Positions 43,848 to 51,910 of a DNA stretch of 64,000 bases are shown here, one piece after another. The DNA is from Litorisediminicola beolgyonensis (GTDB taxonomy: Bacteria > Pseudomonadota > Alphaproteobacteria > Rhodobacterales > Rhodobacteraceae). The notes beneath the pieces are model-generated. The model made no database searches. It saw only the letters and a list, made by a program, of their open reading frames with translations, and was not told the DNA's origin. A program made the position numbers and the translations under genes. The stretch covers positions 1 to 64,000 of the forward strand of contig NZ_JBHTMU010000005.1 of NCBI RefSeq assembly GCF_042679605.1, written 5' to 3'. How positions within the stretch are numbered: position 1 is the stretch's first letter; every line of letters begins with the position of its first letter.

Positions 43848-44342
43848 ATGCGTTCCATTCCCGTTCTTCTCATCGCGCTCGGCCTGCCGTTTCTCGGCGC
43901 CTGTGCCGGCACCTCTGCGCCCACGGGCGGCAACCAGGCGAACTTCGTCGCCATCGCTCCGGCCCTGCCGCTCTATCCCAACGAGACGCCGGAGCTGCGC
44001 CAGCTCATCAACACCTATGCCGATCTCTACGACGTGCCGCGGCCCCTGGTGCACAAGGTCATCATCCGCGAGAGCACGCACCGTCCCTGGGCGCGCAACG
44101 GTCCCTATTACGGGCTGATGCAGATCCTGCCCGCGACGGCGCGGGGGATGGGCTTCCGGGGGGACGCCTCGGATCTCCTCGATGCGGAGACCAACCTGAA
44201 ATACGCGGTCAAGTACCTGCGCGGGGCCTGGCTTTTGGCCGATGGCGACTATGACACCGCGGTGAAATGGTACGCCCGGGGCTATTACTACGAGGCCAAG
44301 CGGCGCGGGATGCTGGTCGAGACCGGGTTGCGCGCGGGCTGA
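43848..44342 (+). CDS. Lytic transglycosylase lipoprotein
   Basis: A 164-residue exported protein with a lipobox (FLGACAG, Cys20) and a compact SLT domain: the catalytic Glu in IIRESTHRPWA, then YYGLMQILPATARGMGF and NLKYAVKYLRG. It cleaves peptidoglycan glycan strands at the outer membrane inner leaflet. It is shorter than Slt70 and like MltE/EtgA-type minimal enzymes. Only a weak ribosome site precedes the ATG. Confidence 0.92.
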   Translation: MRSIPVLLIALGLPFLGACAGTSAPTGGNQANFVAIAPALPLYPNETPELRQLINTYADLYDVPRPLVHKVIIRESTHRPWARNGPYYGLMQILPATARGMGFRGDASDLLDAETNLKYAVKYLRGAWLLADGDYDTAVKWYARGYYYEAKRRGMLVETGLRAG

Positions 44343-44394
44343 GCTTGTCCCGGGCGCCGCTCTCGGATCAGATGGCGGGCAAAGGAGGCCCGCC

Positions 44395-45240
44395 ATGACA
44401 TCAGAGCCAAGGGATGCCACGGACCGGCGCGAGATCGCGCCGGTGATCTGCTATCCGACCGACGATCTGCCGCAGCCCGACATGGCGCTCTATGCCTCTG
44501 CGCTGGCAGGCGCGACGGTGACGGACATGGTCCGCGTCGAGCCGCGGGAGGCCGGGTGTTTTACCGTGCCCGCCGGGTCGTTCTTCCGCATCCGGTCCGT
44601 CGAGGGGCCGCAGGTCGGTGATCTGAACCTCTGGTCGGCGGCGGAGCTGTCCGAACGGTTCTACTCCGGCAAGACCCGCGCGCTCCACGGCACGCATGTC
44701 GGTCTCGGAGATCGGCTCTGGTCAAGCTTCCCGACACTCCGGCCGATGGCCACGCTCGTCGAGGACAGCCTGTCCTGGTACGGGCAGGACGCCTATGGCT
44801 GCCGCGTGCACGACGTGATCGGAACGCGCTGCGACCCCTATACCGGGAACCTGCTTTCGGGCACGCAGTATGACAATTGCTGCCATTCGAACCTCGTCCG
44901 CGCGCTCGCCTCCGAGCGGGAACTATCGCCTGATGTTGCCGAGGCGCATGTGCACGATGTGCTGAACGTCTTCATGTGCACCGGCTTCAGCCGCGATACC
45001 GGGCAATACATCATGAAGGCCAGCCCGGTGCGGCCCGGCGATCATCTGACGCTTTTTGCCGAGATCGACCTTCTGGGCGCGCTCAGCGCCTGTCCCGGAG
45101 GAGATTGCGGCGCCGAGCATACGAGCGACGTGGCGCCCTGTTTTCCGCTGGAGGTCGATATCCTGACGCCGGATGACGATGCGCTGTCAGGTTGGATGCC
45201 GCCCGCGCCCAACGGATACGATCGGAGCCACGGCGTGTAA
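44395..45240 (+). CDS. DUF1989 / urea carboxylase-associated family protein
   Basis: A 281-residue protein with the DUF1989 core (AGCFTVPAGSFFRIRSVEGPQVGDLNLWSA is represented at about 53-82) and a cysteine-rich block SGTQYDNCCHSNL. Families of this type accompany urea carboxylase and guanidine degradation, but this copy stands alone. A strong aaaggagg precedes the ATG. Function is unassigned; a conserved His/Cys pattern suggests metal binding. Confidence 0.85.
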   Translation: MTSEPRDATDRREIAPVICYPTDDLPQPDMALYASALAGATVTDMVRVEPREAGCFTVPAGSFFRIRSVEGPQVGDLNLWSAAELSERFYSGKTRALHGTHVGLGDRLWSSFPTLRPMATLVEDSLSWYGQDAYGCRVHDVIGTRCDPYTGNLLSGTQYDNCCHSNLVRALASERELSPDVAEAHVHDVLNVFMCTGFSRDTGQYIMKASPVRPGDHLTLFAEIDLLGALSACPGGDCGAEHTSDVAPCFPLEVDILTPDDDALSGWMPPAPNGYDRSHGV

Positions 45241-45249
45241 GCGGCGCGC

Positions 45250-45954
45250 TCAGGCGAACGCCGCTTCCAAGGCCACTTCGACCATGTCGCCGAAACTCGT
45301 TTCCCGCTCCGAGGCGGGCAGGGCTTCCTGCGTCTGGAGATGATCGCTGACGGTCAGAACCGCAAGCGCCCGGACGCCATGGCGCGCGGCGAGAATATAG
45401 AGTTCGGCCGCCTCCATTTCGACGCCGAGAATACCGTGCCGGGTCATCTGTTCGTTGAGATCGGGGCGCTCGTCATAGAACACGTCCGACGAATAAATGC
45501 CGCCGATATGGGTTTTATGATCTCTCGCAGCAGCCGCGTCCGCTGCGGCTTTCAACAGGCCCCAATCAGCACAAGGCGCGAAATTCAGCTCGCGGAACAT
45601 ACCGCGCGAAGGCGTCGACAGGGTCGAGGCGGTCATCGCGAGGATCAGGTCGCGCAACCCGATCTGGGGCTGCATCCCGCCGCAGGACCCGATGCGGATC
45701 AGGGTTTTCGCCCCGTAATCGTGGATCAGTTCATTGGCGTAAATCGACAGCGATGGCATTCCCATGCCGGAGCCCTGGATGGTGACCTTCTGTCCCTTCC
45801 AGGTTCCGGTATAGCCGAGCATGCCCCGCGTCTCGTTGACCAGTTTCGGACTGTCGAGAAAGCGCTCCGCCGCCCATTTCGCCCGGTACGGATCACCGGG
45901 CATCAGAACGGTTTCCGCGATCTCGCCCGGGGCGGCGCCGATATGAATGGTCAC
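45250..45954 (-). CDS. deoD: Purine-nucleoside phosphorylase, DeoD type
   Basis: A 234-residue trimer/hexamer-type PNP: MPGDPYRAKWAAERFLD, GSGMGMPSLSIYANELI (phosphate site), RIGSCGGMQ and EMEAAELYILAA. It phosphorolyses purine nucleosides to base and ribose-1-phosphate. The start is GTG at 45954, four bases after the H-NS-like gene stop. It would use nucleosides imported by the BMP-type transporter. Confidence 0.96.
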   Translation of the reverse strand: MTIHIGAAPGEIAETVLMPGDPYRAKWAAERFLDSPKLVNETRGMLGYTGTWKGQKVTIQGSGMGMPSLSIYANELIHDYGAKTLIRIGSCGGMQPQIGLRDLILAMTASTLSTPSRGMFRELNFAPCADWGLLKAAADAAAARDHKTHIGGIYSSDVFYDERPDLNEQMTRHGILGVEMEAAELYILAARHGVRALAVLTVSDHLQTQEALPASERETSFGDMVEVALEAAFA

Positions 45955-45958
45955 CGGA

Positions 45959-46267
45959 TCAGATCTTCAGATCGTCCAGGGAGGCGCCATTAGCGAGCGA
46001 TTCATTGACCCAATTGGGTTTGCGACCGCGGCCGGTCCAGGTCTGCGTCGGATCGGAGGGGTTCGCGTATTTCGGAACGCCCTTGCCGCCTTTTCCGTCG
46101 GCGGTGATCAGCTCATCCAGAGAGAAGCCGTATTCCTTTGCGACCGCATCGGCAGCGCGTTTTGCTTCAGCGCGACGGCGTGCTTCGACAGTTTTGAGCG
46201 CTTTATCGACATCGGAGCGAAGTTGTTTCAGCTCGTCCTTCGACATTTTTTCAAGATCGATTGCCAT
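45959..46267 (-). CDS. H-NS-family nucleoid-associated protein (HvrA-like)
   Basis: A 102-residue protein. The N-terminal oligomerisation coiled coil (MAIDLEKMSKDELKQLRSDV) is followed by a basic linker and the AT-hook-like C-terminal DNA-binding core YANPSDPTQTWTGRGRKPNWV (about 66-86). In Rhodobacter, HvrA-type proteins regulate photosynthesis, nitrogen or iron genes and silence AT-rich DNA. It sits four bases ahead of deoD on the same transcript. Confidence 0.93.
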   Translation of the reverse strand: MAIDLEKMSKDELKQLRSDVDKALKTVEARRRAEAKRAADAVAKEYGFSLDELITADGKGGKGVPKYANPSDPTQTWTGRGRKPNWVNESLANGASLDDLKI

Positions 46268-46350
46268 TATTATTATCCCGTGTGTGTGCGGGAGGAATAC
46301 AGCGCCGGATCATTTTAAAAAGCAATAGGGAATAGTCTTGGAAGCCCGAT

Positions 46351-46394
46351 TAAATAATAAAAAACGCACTCTCTTCTATCCGAAGGGAGTGCGT
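46351..46394 (-). terminator. Rho-independent terminator of ecm
   Basis: On the minus strand the arms at 46394-46387 and 46371-46364 pair (ACGCACTC with GAGTGCGT), extended by one T-G pair and CTTC/GAAG to about 13 bp. A TTTTTTATTATTT tract follows. It lies between ecm and the H-NS gene and serves ecm. Confidence 0.85.
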
Positions 46395-46420
46395 ATTGGG
46401 TGTTTCTATTCTTCCGGTTG

Positions 46421-48397
46421 TTATTCTGCGGCGACCGCCTTGGGGTCGGCGAGGGTCACGATATCTTTCATGATCGTATTCAGTACAAAATCCTTCGGCG
46501 TATAGACCTTGGCCACGCCCATCGCCCGAAGATGCTTTGCATCTTCGTCGGGAATGATGCCGCCGACGATCACGGGGATATGGCTGAGGCCCGCGGCACG
46601 CATGCGCTCCATGAGATCCTCGACCAGGGGCAGGTGGCTGCCTGACAGGATCGACAGGCCGACGACATGGACCTCGTTCTCCTGCGCAGCCGAGACGATC
46701 TGTTCCGGGGTCAGGCGGATCCCTTCGTAGTCGATCTCCATGCCGCAATCGCGGGCGCGGAAGGCGATCTGCTCGGCACCGTTGGAATGGCCGTCAAGGC
46801 CGGGCTTTCCGACGAGGAACCGCAGGCGCCGCCCGAGGCGGTCGGAGACCGCATCGACCATCTCGCGAATGTCATCCAGGCCTTCGGTCTTGTTCGAGAC
46901 TGATTTCGACACGCCGGTCGGGCCGCGATATTCGCCATGGGCGGCGCGCATCTCGCCTGCCCATTCGCCGGTCGTGACCCCGGCCTTCGCGGCGGCAATC
47001 GACGCCTCCATCACGTTGCGCCCGTCGCGGGCGGCGGAGCGGAGATCCGCAAGGGCGGCCTCGACCGCCGCGCTGTCGCGGCTCGCGCGCCAGTCGTTCA
47101 GCCGCGCGACCTGGTCCTGCTCGACCGCGGGATCGACGACCATGATGCCGCCGTCCTCTCCGAGAAGCGGGGAGGGCTCGGACTGGGTCCAGCGATTGAC
47201 GCCGACGACGACGGTTTCCTCGCGCTCGATGCGGTTGACGCGGTCCGCGTTGCTCTCGACCAGGCGCGACTTCATGTAATCGATGGCGCCGATGGCGCCG
47301 CCCATGGCGCCGAGATTGGCCAGTTCCGACCGCGCGCCGTCCTTCAGCTCTTCGACCTTGCGCTCGACCGCCGGGTTGCCGTCGAAGAGATCGTCATATT
47401 CCAGGAGATCGGTCTCGTAGGCCATGATCTGCTGCATGCGCATTGACCATTGCTGGTCCCAGGGACGCGGCAGGCCGAGCGCCTCGTTCCAGGCCGGAAG
47501 CTGGACCGCGCGGGCGCGGGCCTTCTTGGACAATGTGACGGCCAGCATCTCGATCAGGATCCGGTAGACGTTGTTCTCGGGCTGCTGCTCGGTCAGGCCG
47601 AGCGAGTTCACCTGCACCCCGTAGCGGAAGCGCCGGAACTTCGCGTACTCGATGCCGTAGCGGTCGCGCAGGATCTCGTCCCAGAGATCGACGAAGGCGC
47701 GCATCTTGCACATCTCGGTCACGAAACGGATGCCGGCATTCACGAAAAAGGAGATCCGGCCCGCGAGCGTCGGGAAATCCTCGGCGGGAACGCGGGGTTT
47801 CAATTCGTCGAGGACCGCGATGGCCGTTGCGAGCGCGAAGGCCAGTTCCTGTTCCGGCGTCGCTCCGGCCTCTTGCAGGTGGTAGGAGCAGACATTCATC
47901 GGGTTCCACTTGGGAACGTGTTTGTAGCAGTACTCCGCGACGTCGCCGATCATCTTGAGCGAGGGTTTCGGCGGGCAGATATAGGTGCCGCGGCTGAGGT
48001 ATTCCTTGATCAGGTCGTTCTGAACCGTTCCCTGAAGCTTCGAGATATCCGCGCCCTGTTCCTCGGCCACCGCGATGTAGAGCGCCAGAAGCCAGGGCGC
48101 GGTCGCGTTGATCGTCATCGAGGTGTTCATCTGCTCGAGCGGGATCTGGTCGAAGAGGGTGCGCATGTCGCCAAGATGGCAGACGGGGACGCCGACCTTG
48201 CCGACCTCGCCGCGGGCAAGGACATGGTCGCTGTCATAGCCGGTCTGGGTCGGCAGGTCGAAGGCCACCGAAAGACCCGTCTGCCCCTTGGCGAGATTGC
48301 CGCGATAGAGCGCGTTCGAGGCCGCTGCGGTCGAGTGTCCGGCATAGGTCCGGATCAGCCACGGTTTGTCGCGCTGGGGCGTCTGGGTGTCGGACAT
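46421..48397 (-). CDS. ecm: (2R)-ethylmalonyl-CoA mutase
   Basis: A 658-residue coenzyme-B12 mutase that converts ethylmalonyl-CoA to methylsuccinyl-CoA in the ethylmalonyl-CoA pathway. The substrate domain shows GLSVAFDLPTQTGYDSDH and MNTSMTINATAPWLLALY. The C-terminal cobalamin domain carries GLDGHSNG (DxHxxG) and LSILSGSHLPL. Length and its divergent ccr neighbourhood favour Ecm over methylmalonyl-CoA mutase. A strong ggaggt precedes ATG 48397. Confidence 0.92.
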   Translation of the reverse strand: MSDTQTPQRDKPWLIRTYAGHSTAAASNALYRGNLAKGQTGLSVAFDLPTQTGYDSDHVLARGEVGKVGVPVCHLGDMRTLFDQIPLEQMNTSMTINATAPWLLALYIAVAEEQGADISKLQGTVQNDLIKEYLSRGTYICPPKPSLKMIGDVAEYCYKHVPKWNPMNVCSYHLQEAGATPEQELAFALATAIAVLDELKPRVPAEDFPTLAGRISFFVNAGIRFVTEMCKMRAFVDLWDEILRDRYGIEYAKFRRFRYGVQVNSLGLTEQQPENNVYRILIEMLAVTLSKKARARAVQLPAWNEALGLPRPWDQQWSMRMQQIMAYETDLLEYDDLFDGNPAVERKVEELKDGARSELANLGAMGGAIGAIDYMKSRLVESNADRVNRIEREETVVVGVNRWTQSEPSPLLGEDGGIMVVDPAVEQDQVARLNDWRASRDSAAVEAALADLRSAARDGRNVMEASIAAAKAGVTTGEWAGEMRAAHGEYRGPTGVSKSVSNKTEGLDDIREMVDAVSDRLGRRLRFLVGKPGLDGHSNGAEQIAFRARDCGMEIDYEGIRLTPEQIVSAAQENEVHVVGLSILSGSHLPLVEDLMERMRAAGLSHIPVIVGGIIPDEDAKHLRAMGVAKVYTPKDFVLNTIMKDIVTLADPKAVAAE

Positions 48398-48550
48398 TTT
48401 GGACCTCCGGGTCGTTAGATGGCGTCGCAATAATATTTCGCTCGGGCTTGCTTATTCGAAACATTATGGCGATGTCAATTCGCCGCGCTGCGGCATCCCT
48501 CACTGGATAGCGCGTTGCTGCGGTTGCGAGAAGAGGGTTGCGCCGGGATC

Positions 48551-48592
48551 GGTTTCCGAACCGGAAACCGCGCGAAATCCGGTTCGGATTTC
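48551..48592. repeat. Tandem-hairpin dispersed repeat, copy B
   Basis: GGTTTCCG-AAC-CGGAAACC, GCGC spacer, then GAAATCCG-GTT-CGGATTTC, arranged exactly as in copy A (30228-30269). It differs from copy A at two base pairs of the first stem, and both differences are compensated on the opposite arm. It sits in the ecm/acyltransferase divergent intergenic region, 78 bases before the acyltransferase ATG. No other feature is seen in this gap. Confidence 0.85.
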
Positions 48593-48669
48593 GGCCCCCG
48601 CAAACGGCGAGCGTTGCGCCCTGCGTCTCCAGACTTGTCGGATCTGCGATCCGCTGCGACTGTCGGGCC

Positions 48670-50037
48670 ATGACCGGCACCGTGACGCTCCCGATCTGGC
48701 TTTTTGTCCTCATCGTGCTTTTTGCAGCGGTGACCTTCGCGTCGCATTTTCTCTTTCCGTCGGTGCGCTGGTTCTTCCGCCGGCGGGCCGAACGTCTTGT
48801 CGCCCGGCTCAACACCCGGCTGGAGCGCCCGATCGAGCCGTTCAAACTCGCGCGACGCTCGGACATGATCCTCCGGCTGGTCTACGATCCCGAGGTGACC
48901 CGCGCCGTCGCCGAGCATGCCCAGGAGACCGGGACCCGCGAGGACGTGGCTTTCGAGATCGCGCAGCGCTACGCCCGCGAGATCGTTCCCGCCTTCTCCG
49001 CCCTGATCTATTTCGGCGTCGCCATCCGGTTGGCGCGGCTCTTGTCCAACGCGCTCTACCGGATCGCGGTGATCTCTCCCAACAGCGCGGCCATGGCAGA
49101 GATCCCCCGCGACGCGACGGTGATCTACGTGATGAACCACCGCTCGAACATGGATTACGTTCTCGTCACCTATCTCGCGGCCGAGCGGCAGGCGCTGAGC
49201 TACGCGGTGGGCGAATGGGCGCGGGTCTGGCCGCTGTCCTCGCTGATCCGCGCGATGGGCGCCTATTTCATCCGTCGCAAGTCGCGCAACGCGCTTTATC
49301 GCAAGGTCCTGCAACGCTACGTGCAGCTGGCGACGGTCGGGGGCGTGTCGCAGGCGATCTTTCCCGAAGGAGGGCTCAGCCTCGATGGTGCGATCGCGAC
49401 GCCGAAGCTCGGGCTTCTGAAATACATCATCGAGGATCTGGATCTCGAAGCGCGGGACGTCGTCTTCGTTCCCGTCGCTCTGAATTACGACCGCGTGCTC
49501 GAGGATCGCATTCTTGTCGCCGCCGGACAATCGGGCGAGCGGCGCTTCAACGCCTCGATCTCGGTGGTCATGCTCAAGGCGATCCGGCTCCTGTGGCTCC
49601 GCGTCACCGGGCGCTACCATCGCTTCGGGCATGCCGCGGTCGGCTACGGCGTGCCGATGTCGCTCAGGGATCATCGCGAACTCGCCGAGGACCCCGAAGC
49701 CCTGGCCAACCATCTCGTGGCGCGGATCGCGGATGCGGTCCCGGTTCTGCCGGTTCCCCTTATGTGCCACCTCCTTCTGACCGAAGGTCCGCAGGATCGG
49801 GTCGCGCTGGAGCGACGTGTCACCGAGGTCCTGCGCTTGCTTCCCTCCGACCGCGTGCATGTCCCGCGCGGGCAGCGGGCACTCATTGCTGAGCACGGGC
49901 TGCGCATCCTGCTGCGCCGGGGCCTTGCGGTCGAGGCGGAGGGGCAGGTGTCGCTGGTCCCGGAGCAGCGCCAGATCGCTGAATATTATGCCCGCTCGAT
50001 CCAGCATTTCTGGCGGGATGATGCGGGCGCAGCATAA
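48670..50037 (+). CDS. Glycerol-3-phosphate/lysophosphatidate acyltransferase-like membrane protein
   Basis: A 455-residue PlsC/PlsB-type acyltransferase. One N-terminal membrane helix (about 8-28) is followed by the catalytic NHRSNMDYV (NHxxxxD) motif and FPEGGLS (FPEG motif III). It would acylate a glycerophosphate using acyl-ACP or acyl-CoA at the membrane. It lies between ecm and ccr, a placement I also recall for the R. sphaeroides ecm-ccr region. The start MTGTVTLP at 48670 is the family-like one. Confidence 0.88.
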   Translation: MTGTVTLPIWLFVLIVLFAAVTFASHFLFPSVRWFFRRRAERLVARLNTRLERPIEPFKLARRSDMILRLVYDPEVTRAVAEHAQETGTREDVAFEIAQRYAREIVPAFSALIYFGVAIRLARLLSNALYRIAVISPNSAAMAEIPRDATVIYVMNHRSNMDYVLVTYLAAERQALSYAVGEWARVWPLSSLIRAMGAYFIRRKSRNALYRKVLQRYVQLATVGGVSQAIFPEGGLSLDGAIATPKLGLLKYIIEDLDLEARDVVFVPVALNYDRVLEDRILVAAGQSGERRFNASISVVMLKAIRLLWLRVTGRYHRFGHAAVGYGVPMSLRDHRELAEDPEALANHLVARIADAVPVLPVPLMCHLLLTEGPQDRVALERRVTEVLRLLPSDRVHVPRGQRALIAEHGLRILLRRGLAVEAEGQVSLVPEQRQIAEYYARSIQHFWRDDAGAA

Positions 50038-50100
50038 GTTTCTGCGCCTGCGGGGTCATAAAATTACAAAAACGGCCTAAGTCTTGTTGAATTGTTGCTC

Positions 50101-50118
50101 GCCGGACTGTATTCCGGC
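50101..50118. promoter_or_regulatory. Dyad upstream of ccr
   Basis: GCCGGA-CTGTAT-TCCGGC is a perfect 6-bp inverted repeat with a 6-base centre, 84 bases before the ccr ATG in a 164-base AT-rich gap. Position suits an operator or leader hairpin. No regulator is encoded beside it. Confidence 0.35.
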
Positions 50119-50201
50119 TCGGAACCGCTCGATTCTGCGGCGCGGCGCAGGATGCGCTCCGCGGGTCGGGCCAGATCGTCAGACTCAAGAAGGAGGCAGA
50201 C

Positions 50202-51485
50202 ATGGCTCTCGATACGCAGACCGACATCGTGCACTACGACGCACCGGAGAAAGACCTGTACGAGGTCGGCGAGATGCCCCCGATGGGCTACGTGCCCAAG
50301 AAGATGTATGCGTGGGCGATCCGTCGCGAGCGCCATGGCGATCCCGACAAGAGCTTCCAGCAGGAAGTGGTCGACGTCCCGAAGCTCGACAGCCACGAAG
50401 TGCTGGTGCTCGTGATGGCCGCCGGTGTGAACTACAATGGCGTCTGGGCGGGCAAGGGCGTTCCGATCTCTCCCTTCGACGTGCATGGTGCCGAGTTCCA
50501 CATCGCGGGCTCGGACGCGTCGGGCATCGTCTGGGCGGTCGGTGACAAGGTGAAGAACTGGAAGGTGGGCGACGAGGTCGTCATCCACTGCAACCAGGAC
50601 GACGGTGACGACGAAGAGTGCAACGGCGGCGACCCGATGCTGTCGCCGAGCCAGCGGATCTGGGGCTACGAGACGCCGGACGGCTCTTTCGCGCAGTTCA
50701 CCAATGTGCAGGCCCAGCAGCTCATGCCGCGTCCGAAGCACCTGACCTGGGAAGAGGCCGCCTGCTACACGCTCACGCTGGCCACCGCCTACCGGATGCT
50801 CTTCGGCCACCATCCGCATGAGCTGAAGCCGGGTCAGAACGTCCTGGTCTGGGGCGCGTCGGGCGGTCTCGGCTCTTACGCGATCCAGCTGGCGAACACG
50901 ACCGGCGCCAACGCCATCGCGGTGATCTCAGACGAGAGCAAGCGGGATTTCGTCATGTCGATGGGCGCGAAGGGCGTGATCAACCGTCGCGACTTCAACT
51001 GCTGGGGTCAGCTCCCGACCGTCAACACGCCCGAATATAACGAGTGGCTGAAGGAAGCGCGCAAGTTCGGCAAAGCGATCTGGGAGATCACCGGCAAGGG
51101 CGTGAACGTGGACATGGTCTTCGAGCACCCGGGCGAGGCGACCTTCCCGGTCTCCACGCTGGTGGTGAAGAAGGGCGGCATGGTCGTGATCTGCGCAGGC
51201 ACCTCCGGCTTCAACACCACCTTCGACGTGCGCTACATGTGGATGCACCAGAAGCGCCTGCAGGGCTCGCATTTCGCGCATCTCAAGCAGGCCGCCGCGG
51301 CCAACAAGCTGATGCTGGAGCGCCGTCTCGATCCCTGCATGTCCGAGGTCTTCCCCTGGGCCGAGATCCCCGAGGCGCATATGAAGATGATGCGCAACGA
51401 GCATAAGCCGGGCAACATGTCGGTTCTCGTGCAGTCGCCGAAGACCGGGCTGCGCACGCTCGAGGACGTGCTCGCCAACGGCTGA
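50202..51485 (+). CDS. ccr: Crotonyl-CoA carboxylase/reductase
   Basis: A 427-residue NADPH-dependent reductive carboxylase of the MDR superfamily that makes (2S)-ethylmalonyl-CoA from crotonyl-CoA and CO2, the defining enzyme of the ethylmalonyl-CoA pathway. It shows GVNYNGVWAGKGVPISPF, the HCNQDDGDDEECNGGDPM insert, nucleotide motif WGASGGLGSYAIQLA and the FEHPGEATFPVS segment. The ribosome site aaggagg lies before ATG 50202. Ecm is transcribed divergently 2 kb away. Confidence 0.97.
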   Translation: MALDTQTDIVHYDAPEKDLYEVGEMPPMGYVPKKMYAWAIRRERHGDPDKSFQQEVVDVPKLDSHEVLVLVMAAGVNYNGVWAGKGVPISPFDVHGAEFHIAGSDASGIVWAVGDKVKNWKVGDEVVIHCNQDDGDDEECNGGDPMLSPSQRIWGYETPDGSFAQFTNVQAQQLMPRPKHLTWEEAACYTLTLATAYRMLFGHHPHELKPGQNVLVWGASGGLGSYAIQLANTTGANAIAVISDESKRDFVMSMGAKGVINRRDFNCWGQLPTVNTPEYNEWLKEARKFGKAIWEITGKGVNVDMVFEHPGEATFPVSTLVVKKGGMVVICAGTSGFNTTFDVRYMWMHQKRLQGSHFAHLKQAAAANKLMLERRLDPCMSEVFPWAEIPEAHMKMMRNEHKPGNMSVLVQSPKTGLRTLEDVLANG

Positions 51486-51517
51486 GAAACACAGCGTTTC
51501 CGAATCGCGCCTGATGA

Positions 51518-51548
51518 CCCGCCGCGTCCAACGACGCGGCGGGTTTTT
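51518..51548 (+). terminator. Rho-independent terminator of ccr
   Basis: CCCGCCGCGT pairs perfectly with ACGCGGCGGG (10 bp, 6-base loop, 51518-51543) and is followed by TTTTT. It insulates ccr from the quorum-sensing module. Confidence 0.92.
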
Positions 51549-51666
51549 GCCGTCCGGTGTGGGCGCCTCCAAAGAGATCAGTGTGCTACCCGGGCCGTCC
51601 CTCGCAGTTTGTGGGGAGTTGAAATCCGTGAATGGAAGGTGCCCGATCTGTCGTGTTATAGTTGAG

Positions 51667-51682
51667 TTAATGGATCGTTAAC
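51667..51682 (+). promoter_or_regulatory. Consensus CtrA-type binding site
   Basis: TTAA-N7-TTAAC (TTAA at 51667-51670, spacer tggatcg, TTAAC at 51678-51682) matches the alphaproteobacterial CtrA consensus exactly. It lies 21 bases upstream of the GTG of the short ORF that precedes luxR. It is the only exact TTAA-N7-TTAA I found by reading all TTAA strings in this GC-rich window. CtrA control is an inference. Confidence 0.6.
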
Positions 51683-51703
51683 CATTTAGAGGAGAAACTC
51701 CCC

Positions 51704-51910
51704 GTGGGACATGACTGGATCATCGACGTCATTTCGGACCTGAAAACCTTCGCTCATGCGAATGAGCTCGAGGTGCTTGCACGGCAGCTGGAAGAGACCC
51801 GGCTTGTCGCGCATGCCGAGATTGCGTCGGCCATGAGGGGAGCGGGACATGGGCGCGTTGGGGATAACGCCTTTACTCGACGACACGCTGGGGCGGCTGG
51901 AATGCGCTGA
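51704..51910 (+). CDS. Short ORF upstream of and overlapping luxR
   Basis: A 68-codon frame with GTG start 51704, preceded by aggag (51689-51693). It begins MGHDWIIDVISDLKTFAHANE, and the helical first 42 residues read like a real small protein. Its C-terminal portion overlaps the first 62 bases of luxR in another frame. I recall similar short helical ORFs (start HDW..DV..DLKTFA) ahead of some roseobacter luxR genes, but that is unverified. Function unknown; it may couple translation to luxR or be a regulatory partner. Confidence 0.6.
   Translation: MGHDWIIDVISDLKTFAHANELEVLARQLEETRLVAHAEIASAMRGAGHGRVGDNAFTRRHAGAAGMR

Noticed and set aside
46421..48397. Methylmalonyl-CoA mutase (scpA/bhbA)
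   Set aside because: Length and neighbouring ccr fit ethylmalonyl-CoA mutase better, although the two share the fold and the B12 motif.
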